From Sinomonas cyclohexanicum (GTDB lineage: Bacteria > Actinomycetota > Actinomycetes > Actinomycetales > Micrococcaceae), in contig NZ_AP024525.1 in NCBI RefSeq assembly GCF_020886775.1, positions 2,294,001-2,358,000 of the forward strand: a stretch of 64,000 bases of DNA. Reading direction: 5' to 3'. The stretch's first letter is position 1. Each line of letters opens with the position of its first letter. Below are positions 45,379 through 54,230 of this stretch, piece after piece. A model generated the notes under the pieces. That model made no database searches. It was given only the letters and a program-made list of their open reading frames with translations, and was not told the origin of the DNA. The position numbers and the translations under genes were made by a program.

Positions 45379-45721
45379 TTGCGTCCTTGGGGTCCAGTCT
45401 GCGGCCCGGCCGCGCAGGCGGACGGGCGGTGGAGGGAGTATCAGGGATCGCAGGGAAAGATGCCCACGGCGCCGCCGCGGACGGAGCGCTGAGACAGGCA
45501 GTTCCCCGCGGCAAATGTCAGGCCCTCACGGGGGCACCCACATCCCCGAGCCGGGGATCGCTGACACGTTGCGGAAGCAACTTGCCTACGAGCCTATGAA
45601 TCCCCGGTGGGGCGGTTCAAGCCCTGTGGCGAATGTGTCGCGGGGTGAAGCGGATGTGACACGGGGTGACGCCGGATGCAGCGGGGCTGCGCCCGCCCTC
45701 GGTGCCCCCGGACGCTCCACG
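45379..45721. other. Non-coding region between the ROK gene and metF
   Basis: No coding-like frame. It holds the structured element at 45516-45566 and near 45628-45665 two similar words, GTGTCGCGGGGTGA and GTGACACGGGGTGAC, which may be protein-binding sites. No clear promoter box was found. Confidence 0.4.
45516..45566 (-). promoter_or_regulatory. Predicted three-way-junction RNA upstream of metF
   Basis: Read on the minus strand: TGTCAG closes with CTGACA (P1, 6 bp); inside are ATCCCCG-GCT-CGGGGAT (P2, 7 bp) and GCCC-CCGTGA-GGGC (P3, 4 bp). The element ends 138 nt before metF. It does not fit the consensus of SAM-I, SAM-II, SAM-IV, SAH or cobalamin riboswitches that I know. It may be a regulatory leader or the terminator of the ROK gene upstream. 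Confidence 0.35.
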
Positions 45722-46981
45722 CTAGCCGCCGAGCAGGAGCCGCTCGGCCCGGGGGGCGAGGGCCCGCTCGAGCACGAGGCACGCGGCCCCGACGGCTCCG
45801 ACATCGTCCCCGAACCCCGTTCCCACGAGCTCGACCCGGTGGATTCCCCGGGTCGCGAGGAGATCGTTGACCATGTCCGGCATGACGGCGAGGCAGAACT
45901 CGGCCACCGGCCCCCAGAACGGCCCCCCGAACACCATCCGCCCCACGTCGAGCATGTTGCCGACGACGGCGGCGGCCCACGCCATGTTCTGCGCGGCGGC
46001 CCTGAGGATCTCGACGGCGCGCTCGTCCCCCTCGCCCACAAGCCGGTTGAGCCGTGCGAACGCCTCCTGGAAGTCCGCAGCGGTCGGGTCATCCCCGAAC
46101 GGCGGCAGTACGCCTGCCTCGATGGCACTGCCCACGATCCGCACAGGCTCGAGGACCGTGGCGATCGTCCCGCGCATGCCACAGCCGTCGAAGCAGTCGG
46201 GACCGTCCGGATCGACGATGATGTGCCCGATCTCGCCGGCGTTGCCCGAGCTTCCCCGGTACACCTCGCCGTTGAGCACGAGCCCGGCGCCGAGGCCGGT
46301 GCCGAGGTAGAAGAACGCGAACGAGTCCGTCCCTCCCGGGGTGCCGGCCCAGATCTCAGCGACGGCGGCACCGGTGACGTCCTTGTCCATCGTCGTCTCG
46401 AGGCCGGTGGCCTCCTGCACCATGGCCTGGAGCGGCACGTCCACCCATCCGCGCAGCAGCGGGGGCCCGACGACGGCCCCGCGCTCGAGGTCGATCGGCC
46501 CTGGGGCGGCAACACCGATGCCCGCCACGAGCTTCCGCGGCACCCCGGAGTCCGCCAGCAGCCGCTCGACGCATTCGGCAATGGCGGCCACGACCTCCTC
46601 GGGCTCGTGGCTGCGCGGCGTGACGAACATGTCCTTGGCAACGATCGCGCCGACGAGGTCCAGGAGCACGACCGTGACGATGCTCGGGTCGAGGTGGACG
46701 CCGACTGCGTACATGCCCTTCGGATTGAGCCGCAGGATCGTGCGGGGCTTGCCCGGCCCGGAGCCCTCTTTGCCCGCCTCGACGATGAGCTTCTGGTCGA
46801 GGAGGCGGCGGGAGATGTTCGAGATGGTCTGGGGCGACAGCCCGACGATCTGGGCCAGCTCGACGCGGCTGAGGCCGGACTCGGAGCGGCGGATCGCGTC
46901 GAGGATCACGGTGAGGTTGAAGTCGCCCATTCTGGGCAGATTGGTGCCTCGGCGGGCGGCGGACTGCCGGGTCTCCGTCAC
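45722..46981 (-). CDS. ROK-family transcriptional regulator
   Basis: A 419-residue ROK repressor. An N-terminal winged helix (SRVELAQIVGLSPQTISNIS, residues about 38-57) precedes an ASKHA sugar-kinase-like domain: YAVGVHLDPSIVTVVLLDLV, GIGVAAPGPIDL, YLGTGLGAGLVLNG and GNAGEIGHIIVD. The zinc motif is altered (CFDGCG instead of CxCGxxGC), so only two of the three usual cysteines remain. GTG start. Family members respond to sugars. Divergent from the phosphotransferase gene with a dyad between them. Confidence 0.88.
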   Translation of the reverse strand: MTETRQSAARRGTNLPRMGDFNLTVILDAIRRSESGLSRVELAQIVGLSPQTISNISRRLLDQKLIVEAGKEGSGPGKPRTILRLNPKGMYAVGVHLDPSIVTVVLLDLVGAIVAKDMFVTPRSHEPEEVVAAIAECVERLLADSGVPRKLVAGIGVAAPGPIDLERGAVVGPPLLRGWVDVPLQAMVQEATGLETTMDKDVTGAAVAEIWAGTPGGTDSFAFFYLGTGLGAGLVLNGEVYRGSSGNAGEIGHIIVDPDGPDCFDGCGMRGTIATVLEPVRIVGSAIEAGVLPPFGDDPTAADFQEAFARLNRLVGEGDERAVEILRAAAQNMAWAAAVVGNMLDVGRMVFGGPFWGPVAEFCLAVMPDMVNDLLATRGIHRVELVGTGFGDDVGAVGAACLVLERALAPRAERLLLGG

Positions 46982-47008
46982 TGGGTCCTCTCAGGTCACG
47001 GAAAGTAC

Positions 47009-47020
47009 TACTTCGAAGTA
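47009..47020. promoter_or_regulatory. Palindromic operator between ROK and phosphotransferase genes
   Basis: TACTTCGAAGTA is a perfect 12-bp palindrome 28 bp upstream of the ROK start and 50 bp upstream of the divergent gene. Its position suits autoregulation by the ROK protein. Confidence 0.55.
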
Positions 47021-47069
47021 CGTTACCGTCTAGAACAATTCTCGCACCGAAGGCACGAGGCCGTGACCC

Positions 47070-48038
47070 ATGTCCCACCTTCCACGTCTGCCAGCGGCAG
47101 TGGCCGCCCCGCCCGCCGAGGTCCCCATCACGGCGGAGCTCGTGGCCGCGCTCCTGGGCGACCAGCACCCGGACCTCGCGGGGCTGGCGCTCCGAGCGGC
47201 CGCCGAGGGGTGGGACAACGTCATCTTCCAGCTCGGAGACGAGCTGTGCGTGCGTCTCCCCCGCCGTGCGCTCGCCGCGCCACTGCTGCTCAAGGAGCTC
47301 GACATCGTGCCCGGCCTCGCGCGGCGCCTCGCCGCAGCAGGGGTGGACATCGGGCTGCCGGAGCCGGTCCGCCGCGGCCGTCCGGGGAGGGGCTACCCCT
47401 GGGACTGGAGCGTGTGCCGATGGACAGAGGGGACGTCCGGGCTCGAGGTCGCGTCATCCGACCGTGCGGCCGCGGTGCCCCAGCTCGCGGCCTTCCTGAC
47501 GGCGCTGCACGCCGAGGCCCCCGCTGATGCGCCGGCCAACCCGTTCCGGGACGGCGGCCTGGACTCCATCGACGCCCCGATCCGCGAGCGCCTCGCGAGG
47601 GTGGCCGGACGACCCGATGCGGCAGCGCTCCGAGCCCTCTGGGACCGGCTGCGCGTCACCGCGCCCCTGGACCGGCCCAGACGCTGGGTGCACGGCGACC
47701 TGCACCCCGGGAACCTGCTGTTCGCCCCGGACGGGAGTCTCGCGGCCGTCGTCGACTTCGGTGACCTCTGCGCGGGCGATCCGGCCGTTGACCTGGCCTG
47801 CACGTGGCAGCTGTTCGGACCCGCCGACCGCGCCCGCTTCCGCTCGCTTCTGGGCAGCCCGCCGGGTCGCGGCCCGCACGGAGATGACGGCCCGGCCTAC
47901 GACGGCGGCTGCTGGCAGCGTGCGGCCGGGTGGGCCCTTCACTTCGGCCTGCTGTCGGTGGCCACCGAGGGCAACGACCCCGCGTTCGAGCGCAACGGCG
48001 AGGACACCCTCGCGGCCCTCCTCGAGGACTTCGCCTAG
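47070..48038 (+). CDS. Aminoglycoside phosphotransferase-family kinase
   Basis: A 322-residue APH-type small-molecule kinase. The catalytic loop is HGDLHPGNLL (residues about 209-218) and the metal-binding DFG is DFGDLCAGDPAVDLA. The N-terminal lobe has GWDNVIFQLGDELCVRLP with the ATP-binding Lys replaced by Arg (CVRLP), which is a common variant in this family. Substrate unknown (antibiotic, sugar or choline-like). Its stop is 9 bp from the end of the convergent methyltransferase gene. Confidence 0.85.
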   Translation: MSHLPRLPAAVAAPPAEVPITAELVAALLGDQHPDLAGLALRAAAEGWDNVIFQLGDELCVRLPRRALAAPLLLKELDIVPGLARRLAAAGVDIGLPEPVRRGRPGRGYPWDWSVCRWTEGTSGLEVASSDRAAAVPQLAAFLTALHAEAPADAPANPFRDGGLDSIDAPIRERLARVAGRPDAAALRALWDRLRVTAPLDRPRRWVHGDLHPGNLLFAPDGSLAAVVDFGDLCAGDPAVDLACTWQLFGPADRARFRSLLGSPPGRGPHGDDGPAYDGGCWQRAAGWALHFGLLSVATEGNDPAFERNGEDTLAALLEDFA

Positions 48039-48047
48039 GCGGGCGTG

Positions 48048-49247
48048 CTAGGCGGAGGCCGCTTTGCCCTTCGTCACCCTGCGCACGGACCGCGTCACCG
48101 TGAACTTCCGATCGCGGCCCAAGACCTCGGTGGGCCCGACGGCGCGCCGCAGCGCCGAGCGGTAGTCGAGGTGGCTGTTCGCGACGCACCACAGCTCTCC
48201 CCCGGGCCTCAGCACGCGTCCCGCCGCGCCGATGAGCTTGAGCCCGGCCCCCGCGTGCACGGTCGCGCCGAGGTGGAAGGGCGGGTTGAGGAGCACGACG
48301 TCGGCCGCGGCCTCGGGCAGTGACGCGGCAGCGTCGTCGTGCTCCACGGTGACGCGGCCAGCGAGTCCGTTGGCCTCGACCGTGGCCCGGGCAGACCGCA
48401 CGGCCGCGGCCGAGCGGTCGGTCGCCACGACCCGGGCCGACGGGTGCCGCAGCGCGTAGGCGACCGCGAGGGCACCGGTGCCGCAGCCGAGGTCCACCGC
48501 GTCCCCGTCCGGGACGCGGTCGAGGAAGCCGAGGAGGTACCGCGTCCCGATGTCGAGGCGGGGTCCAGCGAAGGCGCCGCCGTGGGCGCACAGGGTGAGG
48601 CCGGCGTCGTCGTGCCTCACGCAGACGGGGAACGGCGGCACCTCCGGCACGGGGAGGGATCCTGTGGCGGCGAGCAGCCGGGACTTCTGCACGGCGAGGC
48701 CTGCGCGCACGTCGGAGAAGTGCGTCCGCAGGACGTCGTTCATGGCGAGGGTCATGTGCTTGAGCCGGCCGCCTGCCACGAGCTCCGCGTCCGGGGCTGC
48801 CCAGCGGGCCACCGCATCCGCGACCTCCTCAAGCTCGGCGAGTCCCCGCGGCAGCTGGGCAAGCACGAGGCGGCCCCCTGCGAGCAGGCCTGCGTCGAGT
48901 TCGTGGGCGTGGAACGTGCCCGCGAGGCCGAGGGCCGCGGCGTTGGCCGCGAGGGCGGACCGGCCCGTCGCGAGGTCCTGGTGGACGCGGACCCCGCTGA
49001 GGCCCGCGGCGGCGAGCTGCAGCGTGATGGCCCCGTATGCGTCCCCGATGACCGCTATCTCGGGGCCGGAGAGCCCCCGCGCCTCGGCCAGGTCGAGGCC
49101 GCGGGCTGCGAGGAGGCGGTCTGTCACGTCATAGGCCTGCAGGTTCTCCGCCTCGACGTCGGGAAAGCGGCGCAGGGCCTCGAACGGGAAGTGAGTGGGC
49201 CCTGAGAAGGGGGTCGCCCCAGCGGGGTGGGGATCGTCGTCGTGCAC
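48048..49247 (-). CDS. Class I methyltransferase, RlmG/RsmC-like
   Basis: A 399-residue protein of the 16S/23S rRNA guanine-N2 methyltransferase type, with an inactive-looking N-terminal methyltransferase-like half (PEIAVIGDAYGAITLQLAA) and an active C-terminal half: VDLGCGTGALAVAYA (SAM site) and LLNPPFHLG, the NPPF catalytic motif for amino-group methylation. Best candidate substrate is 23S rRNA, by family. The GTG at 49247 has a -10 box 6 nt upstream, so the mRNA is probably leaderless. Confidence 0.85.
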   Translation of the reverse strand: MHDDDPHPAGATPFSGPTHFPFEALRRFPDVEAENLQAYDVTDRLLAARGLDLAEARGLSGPEIAVIGDAYGAITLQLAAAGLSGVRVHQDLATGRSALAANAAALGLAGTFHAHELDAGLLAGGRLVLAQLPRGLAELEEVADAVARWAAPDAELVAGGRLKHMTLAMNDVLRTHFSDVRAGLAVQKSRLLAATGSLPVPEVPPFPVCVRHDDAGLTLCAHGGAFAGPRLDIGTRYLLGFLDRVPDGDAVDLGCGTGALAVAYALRHPSARVVATDRSAAAVRSARATVEANGLAGRVTVEHDDAAASLPEAAADVVLLNPPFHLGATVHAGAGLKLIGAAGRVLRPGGELWCVANSHLDYRSALRRAVGPTEVLGRDRKFTVTRSVRRVTKGKAASA

Positions 49248-49253
49248 CCGACT

Positions 49254-49259
49254 ACCCTA
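49254..49259 (-). promoter_or_regulatory. -10 box of the methyltransferase gene (leaderless)
   Basis: TAGGGT on the minus strand ends 6 nt before the GTG start at 49247. It lies in the 20-bp gap after the FAD-oxidoreductase stop, giving this gene its own start of transcription. Confidence 0.45.
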
Positions 49260-49267
49260 TGCCGCCC

Positions 49268-50683
49268 TCACCGGGTGCCGAGCCATGCGAGCGCGGCCTC
49301 CGCGGCGCGGAATCCGGACATACCGTGCGTGCCCGGACCGGGCGGGGTCGCGGCCGAGCACAGGTAGACGCCAGGCACGCCCGTCGCATAGGGATGGGCC
49401 GCGCGGGGTCTCGCGATCAGCTGCAGCCCTGCAGTGCTCCCCGTGCCGATGTCGCCGCCCACGAAGTTGGCGTTGTGCGCCTCGATCGCGGCCGGTCCCC
49501 GGACGGCGACGGCCCGGACGCGCGACCGGAAGCCCGGCGCGAATCGCTCGATCTGGGCGATCAGCGCCTCCGTCGCGTCGCCTGCGTAGCCGTGCGGGAC
49601 GTGGGCGTAGGCCCACACCGGGTTGATCCCGTCCCGCGAGCGCGTGGGATCGGCGAGGTACTGCTGGCCGACGAGCACGAACGGCCTCGCCGGCATCCTC
49701 CCGGCGGCCACGCTGGCCTCGGCGGCCGCGATCTCCTCGAGCGTCCCGCCGAGGTGAACGGTCCCGGCCCGGGGGGCGTGCTCCCCCCTCCATGGCACGT
49801 CCCCCTCGACGGCGAAGTCGACCTTGAACGCGGCCGGCCCGTGCCGGTATCGCGCGTAGGATCTGGCCGTTGCTGCCGGGAGCCGGTGGCCGAGAATGCG
49901 GGCGGCGGCCGCGGGAGCGACGTCGAGCAGCACGAGGTCCGTGCTGGCCAGGGCCTCCGCGGACTCGACGCGGACGCCCGTCTCGACGGAGCCGCCGAGC
50001 GACGCGAGCTTGGCTGCGAGCGCGCGGGTGATCGCCCCGGAGCCGCCCTCTGCGACGGGCCAGCCCACGGCGTGCGCGGCTCCCGCGAGGACGAGTCCGA
50101 CGGACGTGGTCAGCGGCGCGTCGAGCCGCGCGAACGCGTGGGCCGCGATCCCGGCGAACAGGGCCCGCGCCGGGTCGCCGCCCCACCGGCGCGCGGTCAC
50201 GGTGGCGGGGAGCACGGCATCGAGCCCGAAGCGCGCGAGCAGTAAGGGGTGGCGGGGAACGTGCACCACGGGGCCGAGCAGGTCCCCCACGAGCCGCCCG
50301 AAGTCCCGTGCGGTGCGGCCCACGATCGCGTCCCACGCCGGCCCGTCCGAGGCGAGCTCCGCCGTCGTGCGCTCGAGGTCCTGCCAGAGGACCGCCTCGC
50401 GGCCGCCGTCGAGCGGGTGGGCGAGCTGGACCTCGGGCCAGCACCAGCGCAGGCCGTGCTCCTCGAGTCCCAGTCCGGAAAGGAATGGGGACGCCGCGGC
50501 GAAGGGGTGGAACGCGGAACAGTCGTCGGCGACCACGCCTGGAAGGGCCGGCTCGGAGGAGCGGCAGCCCCCGCCGACCGTGTCCTCGGCCTCCAGGACG
50601 CGCACGTCGAGGCCGCTCGCCGCGAGGTGCACCGCGGCGGCGAGCCCGTTGGGTCCGCTCCCCACTACCAGGGCAGTGCTCAC
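49268..50683 (-). CDS. FAD-dependent oxidoreductase, phytoene-desaturase-like
   Basis: A 471-residue flavoprotein. The N-terminal dinucleotide motif is VVGSGPNGLAAAVHLAASGL with LEAEDTVGGGCRS, and the C-terminal FAD motif is GVYLCSAATPPGPGTHGMSG, both as in the CrtI/retinol-saturase-like branch. No other carotenoid genes are nearby, so the substrate is open. The GTG at 50683 puts the Rossmann strand at residue 3; sequence before it is not coding-like. Divergent from the SulP gene. Confidence 0.85.
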   Translation of the reverse strand: MSTALVVGSGPNGLAAAVHLAASGLDVRVLEAEDTVGGGCRSSEPALPGVVADDCSAFHPFAAASPFLSGLGLEEHGLRWCWPEVQLAHPLDGGREAVLWQDLERTTAELASDGPAWDAIVGRTARDFGRLVGDLLGPVVHVPRHPLLLARFGLDAVLPATVTARRWGGDPARALFAGIAAHAFARLDAPLTTSVGLVLAGAAHAVGWPVAEGGSGAITRALAAKLASLGGSVETGVRVESAEALASTDLVLLDVAPAAAARILGHRLPAATARSYARYRHGPAAFKVDFAVEGDVPWRGEHAPRAGTVHLGGTLEEIAAAEASVAAGRMPARPFVLVGQQYLADPTRSRDGINPVWAYAHVPHGYAGDATEALIAQIERFAPGFRSRVRAVAVRGPAAIEAHNANFVGGDIGTGSTAGLQLIARPRAAHPYATGVPGVYLCSAATPPGPGTHGMSGFRAAEAALAWLGTR

Positions 50684-50741
50684 GGTCCTATCCTGCCACC
50701 CGGCTCTCGCGCCCGCGCCCTGCGCGGGGGATGATCCAACC

Positions 50742-52547
50742 ATGGGTCGTGCAGCGCCGGGCGGAGAGCCGTCAGCGGGACGCACGACGGCGCGAGCCCG
50801 CCTCCCCGGCTGGGTGCCGCTCGCGCCGTGGCTGAGGCATTACGAGAGGCGATGGCTCCGCGACGACCTCGTCGCGGGGGCCGCACTGTTCGCGCTCCTC
50901 ATCCCGGCCGGCATGGCCTACGCCCAGGCTGCGGGCCTCCCCCCTGCCACGGGGCTGTACGCGACGGTCGTGCCGATGGTGGTGTACGCGGTCGTCGGAC
51001 CGAGCCGTGTGCTCGTGCTGGGGCCGGACTCGGCCCTCGCGCCCCTCATCGCCGCGTCCGCCCTGCCGCTCGCGGCCGGGAGCCCCGGGCGGGCGGTAGC
51101 GCTCGCCGGGCTCCTCGCCGTGCTCATGGGCGCCATCATGATGGCAGGTGCGGTGCTGCGGCTCGGAGTCGTGACCCAGCTGCTCTCGCGCCCGATCCGT
51201 CTCGGGTATCTCAGCGGGTTGGCCCTCGTGGTGATCGTCTCCCAGCTGACGACCCTCTTGGGCGTGCACGTCTCCGGCGGGAGCCCGTGGGAAGAGCTCG
51301 TGGCGACGGTCCGGGCCCTCGACCAGGTGAACCCTGTCTCCCTTGCGGTCGGTGCAGGGTCCCTCGCGGTCATCGGGCTCGCCCGCGCGATGGGCTGGCG
51401 ACTCGTCGGCGTCCTCGCGGCCGTGGTGGGCTCCGGCGTCGTGACCTGGCTCCTCGGCCTCGAGCACCGCCTGACGGTGGCCGGAGCGCTGCCAGCCGGG
51501 CTGCCGCCGGCCTCGCTGGCCGGGGTCGGCCCTGCCGACGCCGTGGCGCTCGTGCTGCCCGCGGCCGGGATCGCGCTCATGACGTTCGCCGACTCCGGGG
51601 TCCTGTCCAAGAGCCTCGCCGCCCGCTACGGCGGGGACGTGTCCGGCAACAGGGAGCTCGCCGCGATCGGGCTCGCCAACGCGGCAACGGGCGTCCTCGG
51701 CGGCTTCCCCGTCTCGGCGAGCGGGTCCCGGACGCCCGTGGCGCTGGATGCGGGGGCCCGCAGCCAGGTCGCCGGTGTGGTCGCGGCCGCGCTCGTGGCG
51801 GCGTTCATGCTCGTGGCACCCGGAGCGACCGCGTACCTGCCGACGGCGACTCTCGCCGCGGTCGTCATCGCCGCGGTGATCGGCCTCGTGGACGGCCCTG
51901 AGATTGTCCGGCTCGCGCGCATGAGCCGAAGCGAGACGGTCGTGATGGCTGCCGCGTTCGTGGGCGTGACGACGCTGGGCGTCCTCACGGGCATCCTCGT
52001 CGCAATCGGGCTCGCCCTCCTTGAGTTCGTGCGACAGGCCTTCACGCCGTACCGCGCGGAGCTGGCCCACCTCGAGGACGTTCCCGGCTACCACGATCTC
52101 TCGCGCCACCCCGAGGCGGAGCGCATCCCAGGGCTCATCCTCGCGAGGTTCGACGCTCCCCTGTTCTTCGCCAACGGCTCGGTCTTGACGGACTACCTCC
52201 GCTCGCTCGTCGAGGCCGCGGACCGTCCCGTGACGCATGTGGTGCTCGCCTCCGAGCCGATCACGGGCATCGACACGACCGCGTTGGAGGAGCTCATCGA
52301 ACTCGACGAGTGGCTGGCCGAACGCGGGATCCAGTTCGTGTTCGCCGAGCTCAAGGGCCCCATGAAGGACCGCCTCCTGCGCTTCGGCACCCGGGCGAGG
52401 TTCGGCGTCGACCACTTCTACCCCACGGTGAGCGCCGCGGTCCGGGCGCTGCGTGCGGACCGCGAGGACCGGGGAGACAGGCACGACGGCGACGGCGGGC
52501 CGCCCCCGGACGGCCCGCCGTCGAACGTTGCGCCCTCTACGGGGTGA
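50742..52547 (+). CDS. SulP-family anion transporter with STAS domain
   Basis: A 601-residue SLC26/SulP carrier. The start of the membrane part is GAALFALLIPAGMAYAQAAG, PPATGLYATVVP follows, then about twelve helices and FGGFPVSASGSRTPV-type sequence (GGFPVSASGSRTP); a cytosolic STAS domain ends the protein (LILARFDAPLFFANGS, VVLASEPITGIDTTALEELI). Likely substrates are sulfate, bicarbonate or dicarboxylates. The last 35 codons encode a disordered DGDGGPPPDG tail whose DNA is a terminator hairpin. The stop overlaps the end of the convergent gene by 11 bp. Confidence 0.9.
   Translation: MGRAAPGGEPSAGRTTARARLPGWVPLAPWLRHYERRWLRDDLVAGAALFALLIPAGMAYAQAAGLPPATGLYATVVPMVVYAVVGPSRVLVLGPDSALAPLIAASALPLAAGSPGRAVALAGLLAVLMGAIMMAGAVLRLGVVTQLLSRPIRLGYLSGLALVVIVSQLTTLLGVHVSGGSPWEELVATVRALDQVNPVSLAVGAGSLAVIGLARAMGWRLVGVLAAVVGSGVVTWLLGLEHRLTVAGALPAGLPPASLAGVGPADAVALVLPAAGIALMTFADSGVLSKSLAARYGGDVSGNRELAAIGLANAATGVLGGFPVSASGSRTPVALDAGARSQVAGVVAAALVAAFMLVAPGATAYLPTATLAAVVIAAVIGLVDGPEIVRLARMSRSETVVMAAAFVGVTTLGVLTGILVAIGLALLEFVRQAFTPYRAELAHLEDVPGYHDLSRHPEAERIPGLILARFDAPLFFANGSVLTDYLRSLVEAADRPVTHVVLASEPITGIDTTALEELIELDEWLAERGIQFVFAELKGPMKDRLLRFGTRARFGVDHFYPTVSAAVRALRADREDRGDRHDGDGGPPPDGPPSNVAPSTG
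52491..52522. terminator. Terminator hairpin inside the 3' end of the SulP gene
   Basis: GACGGCGGGCCG (52491-52502) pairs perfectly with CGGCCCGCCGTC (52511-52522), loop of 8 nt. It is 14 bp past the stop of the convergent sialidase-like gene, so it must mainly terminate that gene, while lying in the coding tail of the SulP gene. Confidence 0.7.
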
Positions 52548-54006
52548 TGACCGCGAACACGGCGTCGGTCCGGTTGGCCGTGTCCCCGTTGTTGGCCCAG
52601 ATGGACAGCGACGCGAAGGACGAGCCCTTCGCGGCCAGGCCCTCGTAGTCGCCCAAGAAGTAGCCGCGGGCGACGGGCGCCATCATGGCGTCCGTGGGGC
52701 CGTGCACATGCTTCTCGCTGCCGAACGCCGGCGTCCCCACCGGCGAGGACGTGAACCAGTAGTCAGTCGGCAGGGTGGTCGTGTTCCCGACCGTGAGGTT
52801 GCGGAAGTCGTAGTACGTGACGCCGACGGTTCCGTCGGCCACGCGCACGCTCGGGTTGAAGGCCGGTACGCCCTGGGGTGTGTTCACCCGCGCGGGCTCG
52901 CTCCACGTCGCGCCGCCGTCGGACGACGTCGAGACTGCGACCTCGTCGTAGTGCCCGCCGTTGAACCTCGAGTCCTGCCACACGACGTACAGCTGCCCGG
53001 TGGCCGGGTCGATGGCGGGCTCAGGGATGATGTCGCCGGTGCGGAGCGGGGCGCCCGTGTTGGGGTCGCTCACGCCCACAGTGTTGAGCTTCGCGATGAC
53101 CTGCGGCGCGGTCCACGAGTCGCCGCCGTCGGTGGACTTGATGTAGGCGACGTTGAGGCCGTGAAGCTTGTCGACGCCGTTCTTCCCCGTGCCCAGGATG
53201 AGGTCGAAGAAGTCGTACAGCGTGCCGTCGGGGCCGACGACGATCTGGTTGCCGATGGTCTGCTGGTTCTGTTTGGTGGGGACGACGATCCTGGCTTCGC
53301 TCCAGGTCACGCCGCCATTGGTCGTCTTCGAGAACCACGCCGGGCCTGTGAACGCCGAGGCGTGCGCCACGGCCTGCGGGTTGTCGTTCGGCGAGACGAG
53401 CCGGTCCCACACGGCATAGGCGGTGCCGGAGACGGCCGGATCCGCCGTGACGGACTCCTTGTCGTTGAAGTACTTCGGTGAGGAGTCGTCCTTCAGGGTG
53501 CTGAGATTGCCCCACGTCTTCCCGCCATCTGTCGACGTTGCCGCGAGCACCGCCGTTACCGGCCCGTGGCCTTGGAACGACAGAGCCACGGAGTAGGCGG
53601 TGCCGTCGGGCCCGATCGACACCCACGGGTCGGAGGAGCGGTCGTAGCGGTCCGAGCCGCCAGCACACACGCTGAACGGCTGTGCGGTCTCGCCCCACGT
53701 CGCACCGCCATCCGTGGAGTAGCCTGCGACGAGGCCGTGGGCGCCGCCATCGGACCAGCGGTCCTGCTGCCAGACGCCGATGATGTTGTCCTGGTTGGCC
53801 GGGTTGACTGCGAGCCAAGGTTCGACCTCAGCATTGACGTAGTTGACCGAGCCCGGCCCGTCACCGGCAGTGCATGACGCGAAGGGGCTGGGCCCACTCG
53901 CGACGACGGGGTCGAGAGTCGCTGCGGATGCTCCGGGCATGTTGAGCATGAGCGCGGCGGGCAGCAGGGTGAGCAGCGCGGCGCGGCGCACGCGTCTTGT
54001 AATCAC
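52537..54006 (-). CDS. Secreted sialidase-like BNR-repeat protein
   Basis: A 489-residue exported protein. A signal peptide (RRAALLTLLPAALMLNMPGA, cut about ASA-AT) is followed by a beta-propeller with five Asp-boxes of type SxDGGxxW: STDGGATW, STDGGKTW, TTNGGVTW, STDGGDSW and SSDGGATW. These are typical of sialidases and related exo-glycosidases, but the catalytic Arg triad cannot be verified by eye, so it may be a non-enzymatic propeller. Convergent with the SulP gene (11-bp overlap). Confidence 0.82.
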   Translation of the reverse strand: MITRRVRRAALLTLLPAALMLNMPGASAATLDPVVASGPSPFASCTAGDGPGSVNYVNAEVEPWLAVNPANQDNIIGVWQQDRWSDGGAHGLVAGYSTDGGATWGETAQPFSVCAGGSDRYDRSSDPWVSIGPDGTAYSVALSFQGHGPVTAVLAATSTDGGKTWGNLSTLKDDSSPKYFNDKESVTADPAVSGTAYAVWDRLVSPNDNPQAVAHASAFTGPAWFSKTTNGGVTWSEARIVVPTKQNQQTIGNQIVVGPDGTLYDFFDLILGTGKNGVDKLHGLNVAYIKSTDGGDSWTAPQVIAKLNTVGVSDPNTGAPLRTGDIIPEPAIDPATGQLYVVWQDSRFNGGHYDEVAVSTSSDGGATWSEPARVNTPQGVPAFNPSVRVADGTVGVTYYDFRNLTVGNTTTLPTDYWFTSSPVGTPAFGSEKHVHGPTDAMMAPVARGYFLGDYEGLAAKGSSFASLSIWANNGDTANRTDAVFAVITP

Positions 54007-54069
54007 GGCATTCTCCTGTTCAGGATGTGTGAGTGATGGATAGGTGGGGTGCGAAGTCTGGAGCCCGCC

Positions 54070-54213
54070 CTACGGGCCGGTGGGCTCGGGGAAGCTCCAC
54101 GTCTCGAGGTCGCCGAGGGGCTCGGCCTCGAAGCCGGGGAGACGCGCCGCGGCCACGGCGGCGGCGAAGCCGCGGCTCGTGCTGAACTGGTCGCGGTATC
54201 TCCCGACGAACAC
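54070..54213 (-). CDS. Small protein of 47 residues downstream of the amidase gene
   Basis: GTG at 54213 preceded by AGGAAGGAG (6 nt) opens a 48-codon frame with G/C third positions, encoding VFVGRYRDQFSTSRGFAAAV and a tail ending WSFPEPTGP. It begins 17 bp after the amidase stop, so both are likely one transcript. No family recognised; the good ribosome site and codon use support a real gene. Confidence 0.6.
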   Translation of the reverse strand: MFVGRYRDQFSTSRGFAAAVAAARLPGFEAEPLGDLETWSFPEPTGP

Positions 54214-54230
54214 GGCGGGCTCCTTCCTGC

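Noticed and set aside
45379-45721. Cobalamin or SAM riboswitch before metF-metE
   Set aside because: The B12 box and the SAM-I/SAM-IV core sequences were looked for on the minus strand and not found; a GGTGGAGGGA word that recalls SAM-I lies on the wrong strand.
49896-50741. Long N-terminal extension of the SulP protein
   Set aside because: The upstream part is antisense to the FAD-oxidoreductase and Ser/Arg/Pro-rich; the SulP family starts at the ATG at 50742.
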